The notes beneath the pieces are model-generated. The model had not been told where the DNA came from. It was given only the letters and a program-made list of their open reading frames with translations, and ran no database searches. A stretch of DNA of 64,000 nucleotides from Leptolyngbya sp. FACHB-8. Lineage in GTDB: Bacteria; Cyanobacteriota; Cyanobacteriia; Elainellales; Elainellaceae. Position 1 is the first letter of the stretch. Each line of letters opens with the position of its first letter. Below are positions 61,529-64,000 of this stretch, piece after piece. The position numbers were made by a program, and so were the translations under genes. Where the stretch lies: the NCBI RefSeq assembly GCF_014695575.1, contig NZ_JACJOO010000016.1:1-64000 (forward strand). The letters run 5' to 3'.

Positions 61529-64000
61529 ATGCCGGTTCCACTTCCAGTCAACGAAGCCCAAAGGCTCGCTGCTCTTCAAAGCTATAACATTCTTGATACC
61601 GAGGCAGAAGTTGCGTTTGATGATGCCACAAAGCTAGCAGCTCTGATTTGTGGAACCCCTATCTCGATGGTTAGCCTGGTCGATGAGCATCGTCAGTGGT
61701 TCAAATCTCGGTTTGGATTAACCGTTGCAGAAACCACCCGAGATCTGGCCTTCTGTGCCCATGCGATTCTCCATTCCGACATTCTGGTTGTACCCGATGC
61801 CCTTGAAGATGAACGGTTCGCTGACAACCCGCTGACAAGGGCAGAACCCACGGTACGAGCTTATGCAGGGGCACCGCTAATCAATCCCGAAGGATACGCT
61901 TTGGGAACCCTTTGTATCATTGACCATGTTCCTCGGCAATTTACTACGGAACAGTTAGATGCGTTGGCAGCGATCGCCCGCCAAGTCGTCACCCAGCTTG
62001 AACTGCGCCGCAAGCTCAATACTCTGACACAGGTGATGCAGGAGCGTCAGCAAACCGAGGCAGAGTATCAGGCTCTTTTTGAAAATGCAGTAGAAGGGCT
62101 TTACCAAACGACACAGGCCGGATGCTACTTAAAAGCCAATCCAATGCTGGCTAACATCTACGGCTATAGCTCCGCCGAAGAATTAATGGCGTCTATTACC
62201 GATGTCAATCACCTTTATATCAATCCAAGCCGTCGTCGAACTTTTGTGCGCTTGATCGAGTCGAAGGGGCAGGTGTCAGGATTTGAGTCCCAGGTTTATC
62301 GCAAAGATGGCGAGATGATTTGGACCTCAGAAAATGCACGGTTAGTTTGTGATGCAGCAGGGCACATTGTGGGCTACGAAGGGAGTGTCACGGACATCAG
62401 CGATCGCAAACGCACTGAACAGCGATTACGGGCTCAGTACGCAATTACCCGAATTCTAACGAACGCCACAACCCTGGAAACAGGCGCTACTAAAATTCTA
62501 CAAGCCCTATGTGGTAGCTTGGGCTGGGCTATGGGGGAGTTGTGGCAGGTTGACCCCCATACCGATGTGATGCATTGCGCCAGCGTCTGGCACCGTCACC
62601 AGTCTCAAGTCCAAGAATTTGCTCTGAAAACACGGCAAATGACCTTTGCGAAGGGACAGGGGTTACCCGGTGATGTTTGGCGAACTGGAACCCCCATCTA
62701 TACTCGCGATATTACTCAAGAAAAGCGCTGTCCTCGTGCCAGGATTGCGGCGATCGCTGGGCTTCATGGCGGCTTAGGCTTCCCGATTGTTTATAAGGGT
62801 ACGGTACTGGGAGTTGTCTTCTTTTTCAGCGATCAGGTGTCACCCCCTGATCAAGACCTGCTGCACATGTTGACAGCCATTGGCAGCCAAATAGGCCAGT
62901 TCATGCAACGCAAACAGGCTGAGTTAGCCCTGCAGGAAAGTGAGCATCGGTTTCGTACCCTCTCCGGTTGTGCCCCTGTCGGTATTTTCTTGACCGATGC
63001 ACAGGGCAGCTGTACTTACGTGAATGATCGTTGGTGCCAGGTCACCCAGCGTACCTTCCAACAGGCATTGGGGGATGGATGGAGCAAGGTTGTACACCCA
63101 GATGACCAGGAACGGGTTTTAGCCGCATGGATGGCCACTACGCAGAGGGGAGATGAATTTGCTTTAGAACTCCGTTTCCTACGGGCAGATAACTCGGTTG
63201 CCTGGGCTTTTGGGCAGGCTACTCCTTTGTTCGATAGTGACCATGCTGTAACGGGCTTCATTGGTACCATCAGCGACATTACTGAACGCAAGCGAGTAGA
63301 AGCCGAACTTCATCACCAGAACTATCAAATATCTCTGCTTAATGCTATTACCCAGCGCATTCGCCAGTCCCTTAACTTAAGTGAAATCCTCAATACAACG
63401 GTGGCTGAAGTTCGGCAATTTCTTCAGGCCGATCGGGTAATTATCTACCGCTTTGAGCCAGGCTGGGGCGGTACGGTGATGGTTGAGTCGGTTACTCCTG
63501 GCTGGGTTTCAACGTTAGGAGTCACCATTCAAGATACTTGTTTTCAGGAAGGCGGTTGGAAGACCTATTATCAGGGACGAACCCAGAGTATTGAGGATGT
63601 TGATCAAGCTCCTATTACGGAATGCTATAGGGCATTGCTAGCGCGATTTCAGGTGCGGGCCAACCTGGTAGTGCCAATCATTCAGGCACGGGAAACGGCG
63701 AGTGCTCAATCTCCTCTGTGGGGGCTGTTGATTGCTCATCAATGTGCCCACTCACGCCAGTGGCAAACCCACGATGTAGAACTTCTACGACAATTAGCCG
63801 ATCAGGTGGGTATTGCTTTGGTGCATGCACAACTGCTAGAACAAGAAAGCCAACAACGGGAATGTCTAGCTTTGCAAAATACGGCCTTGGCCCAAGCAAA
63901 ACAGACTGCAGAAAAGGCAAATCAGGCTAAAAGTAGCTTCTTGGCGGCTATGAGCCATGAAATTCGTACCCCTATGAATGCTGTGATTGGTATGACGGGG
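61529..64000 (+). CDS. Sensor histidine kinase with DXCF-type GAF (3' end beyond window)
   Basis: At least 824 codons, open to the window edge. ATG 61529 begins [20 protein letters not shown]. Domains in order: GAF (~25-165), PAS (~185-300), GAF (~310-465), PAS (~475-590), a third GAF (~600-775), and the start of HisKA with phospho-His in [15 protein letters not shown]. The third GAF has Cys671 (DTCF) and Cys699 (ECY), 28 residues apart, followed by [12 protein letters not shown] and [10 protein letters not shown], matching a DXCF cyanobacteriochrome with Tyr after the canonical Cys. HATPase_c and perhaps receivers should follow beyond the window. No membrane segment. Weak ribosome binding site. 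Confidence 0.9.
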   Translation, partial: MPVPLPVNEAQRLAALQSYNILDTEAEVAFDDATKLAALICGTPISMVSLVDEHRQWFKSRFGLTVAETTRDLAFCAHAILHSDILVVPDALEDERFADNPLTRAEPTVRAYAGAPLINPEGYALGTLCIIDHVPRQFTTEQLDALAAIARQVVTQLELRRKLNTLTQVMQERQQTEAEYQALFENAVEGLYQTTQAGCYLKANPMLANIYGYSSAEELMASITDVNHLYINPSRRRTFVRLIESKGQVSGFESQVYRKDGEMIWTSENARLVCDAAGHIVGYEGSVTDISDRKRTEQRLRAQYAITRILTNATTLETGATKILQALCGSLGWAMGELWQVDPHTDVMHCASVWHRHQSQVQEFALKTRQMTFAKGQGLPGDVWRTGTPIYTRDITQEKRCPRARIAAIAGLHGGLGFPIVYKGTVLGVVFFFSDQVSPPDQDLLHMLTAIGSQIGQFMQRKQAELALQESEHRFRTLSGCAPVGIFLTDAQGSCTYVNDRWCQVTQRTFQQALGDGWSKVVHPDDQERVLAAWMATTQRGDEFALELRFLRADNSVAWAFGQATPLFDSDHAVTGFIGTISDITERKRVEAELHHQNYQISLLNAITQRIRQSLNLSEILNTTVAEVRQFLQADRVIIYRFEPGWGGTVMVESVTPGWVSTLGVTIQDTCFQEGGWKTYYQGRTQSIEDVDQAPITECYRALLARFQVRANLVVPIIQARETASAQSPLWGLLIAHQCAHSRQWQTHDVELLRQLADQVGIALVHAQLLEQESQQRECLALQNTALAQAKQTAEKANQAKSSFLAAMSHEIRTPMNAVIGMTG

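Overview
The window is chromosomal DNA of a cyanobacterium. The palindrome GCGATCGC (HIP1) recurs throughout, and several genes are cyanobacterial hallmarks: an SLH-domain outer-membrane porin, a carboxysomal beta-carbonic anhydrase, an MPBQ methyltransferase for tocopherol/plastoquinone, cryptochrome DASH, a HetP-family protein and cyanobacteriochrome-type GAF domains. Nothing identifies the species. Ordinary chromosomal genes (5S rRNA, rplI, dnaB, dnaK) argue against a plasmid or phage. No tRNA, CRISPR array or complete transposase gene was seen.

Layout. 0-6 kb: 3' part of an rRNA operon (5S), a hexapeptide acetyltransferase, cobU and an SLH porin. 6.5-11.4 kb, minus strand: FtsE-like ATPase, a WecG/TagA glycosyltransferase, a CHASE2 nucleotide cyclase and a FecR protein. 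11.7-18.1 kb: aldehyde dehydrogenase, Cry-DASH, CNNM/CBS membrane protein, carbonic anhydrase, TrmL. 19.3-28.5 kb: LysM/M23 endopeptidase, glyoxalase II, ribosomal protein L9, DnaB, two alpha/beta hydrolases and a secreted protein. 28.7-35 kb: small genes, an arylamine N-acetyltransferase broken by one stop codon, MPBQ methyltransferase and ExoD. 35.9-51 kb and 61.5 kb to the end: a signalling region of very large PAS/GAF histidine kinases, two response regulators, a PAS protein and a small zinc-ribbon / receiver / HetP cluster. 51-60.5 kb: a stress region with DnaK, Hsp20 (with a possible RNA thermometer), a DJ-1/PfpI fusion, a RaiA-cold-shock fusion and small hydrophilic proteins.

Two things stand out. 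First, three separate kinases carry a GAF domain with a DXCF cysteine exactly 28 residues before a second cysteine, the spacing of DXCF cyanobacteriochromes. A fourth GAF has Tyr at the first position but the canonical Cys-His at the second. Second, the intergenic DNA is full of long, near-perfect hairpins, many with a GAA, TTT or AAA triloop. They sort into at least four dispersed families with conserved flanks. Copies show compensatory base changes, one is split by a second miniature element with a 5-bp target duplication, and one family repeatedly provides the TAG stop codon of the neighbouring gene. One element folds as a three-way junction between two divergent kinase genes.

Two otherwise intact genes carry a single in-frame stop: the NAT gene (TGA) and the largest kinase (TAA). 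Either both are recent pseudogenes or the assembly has errors there. A potassium-channel remnant is a third broken gene. Start codons were adjusted where a ribosome binding site or family alignment favoured an internal start.
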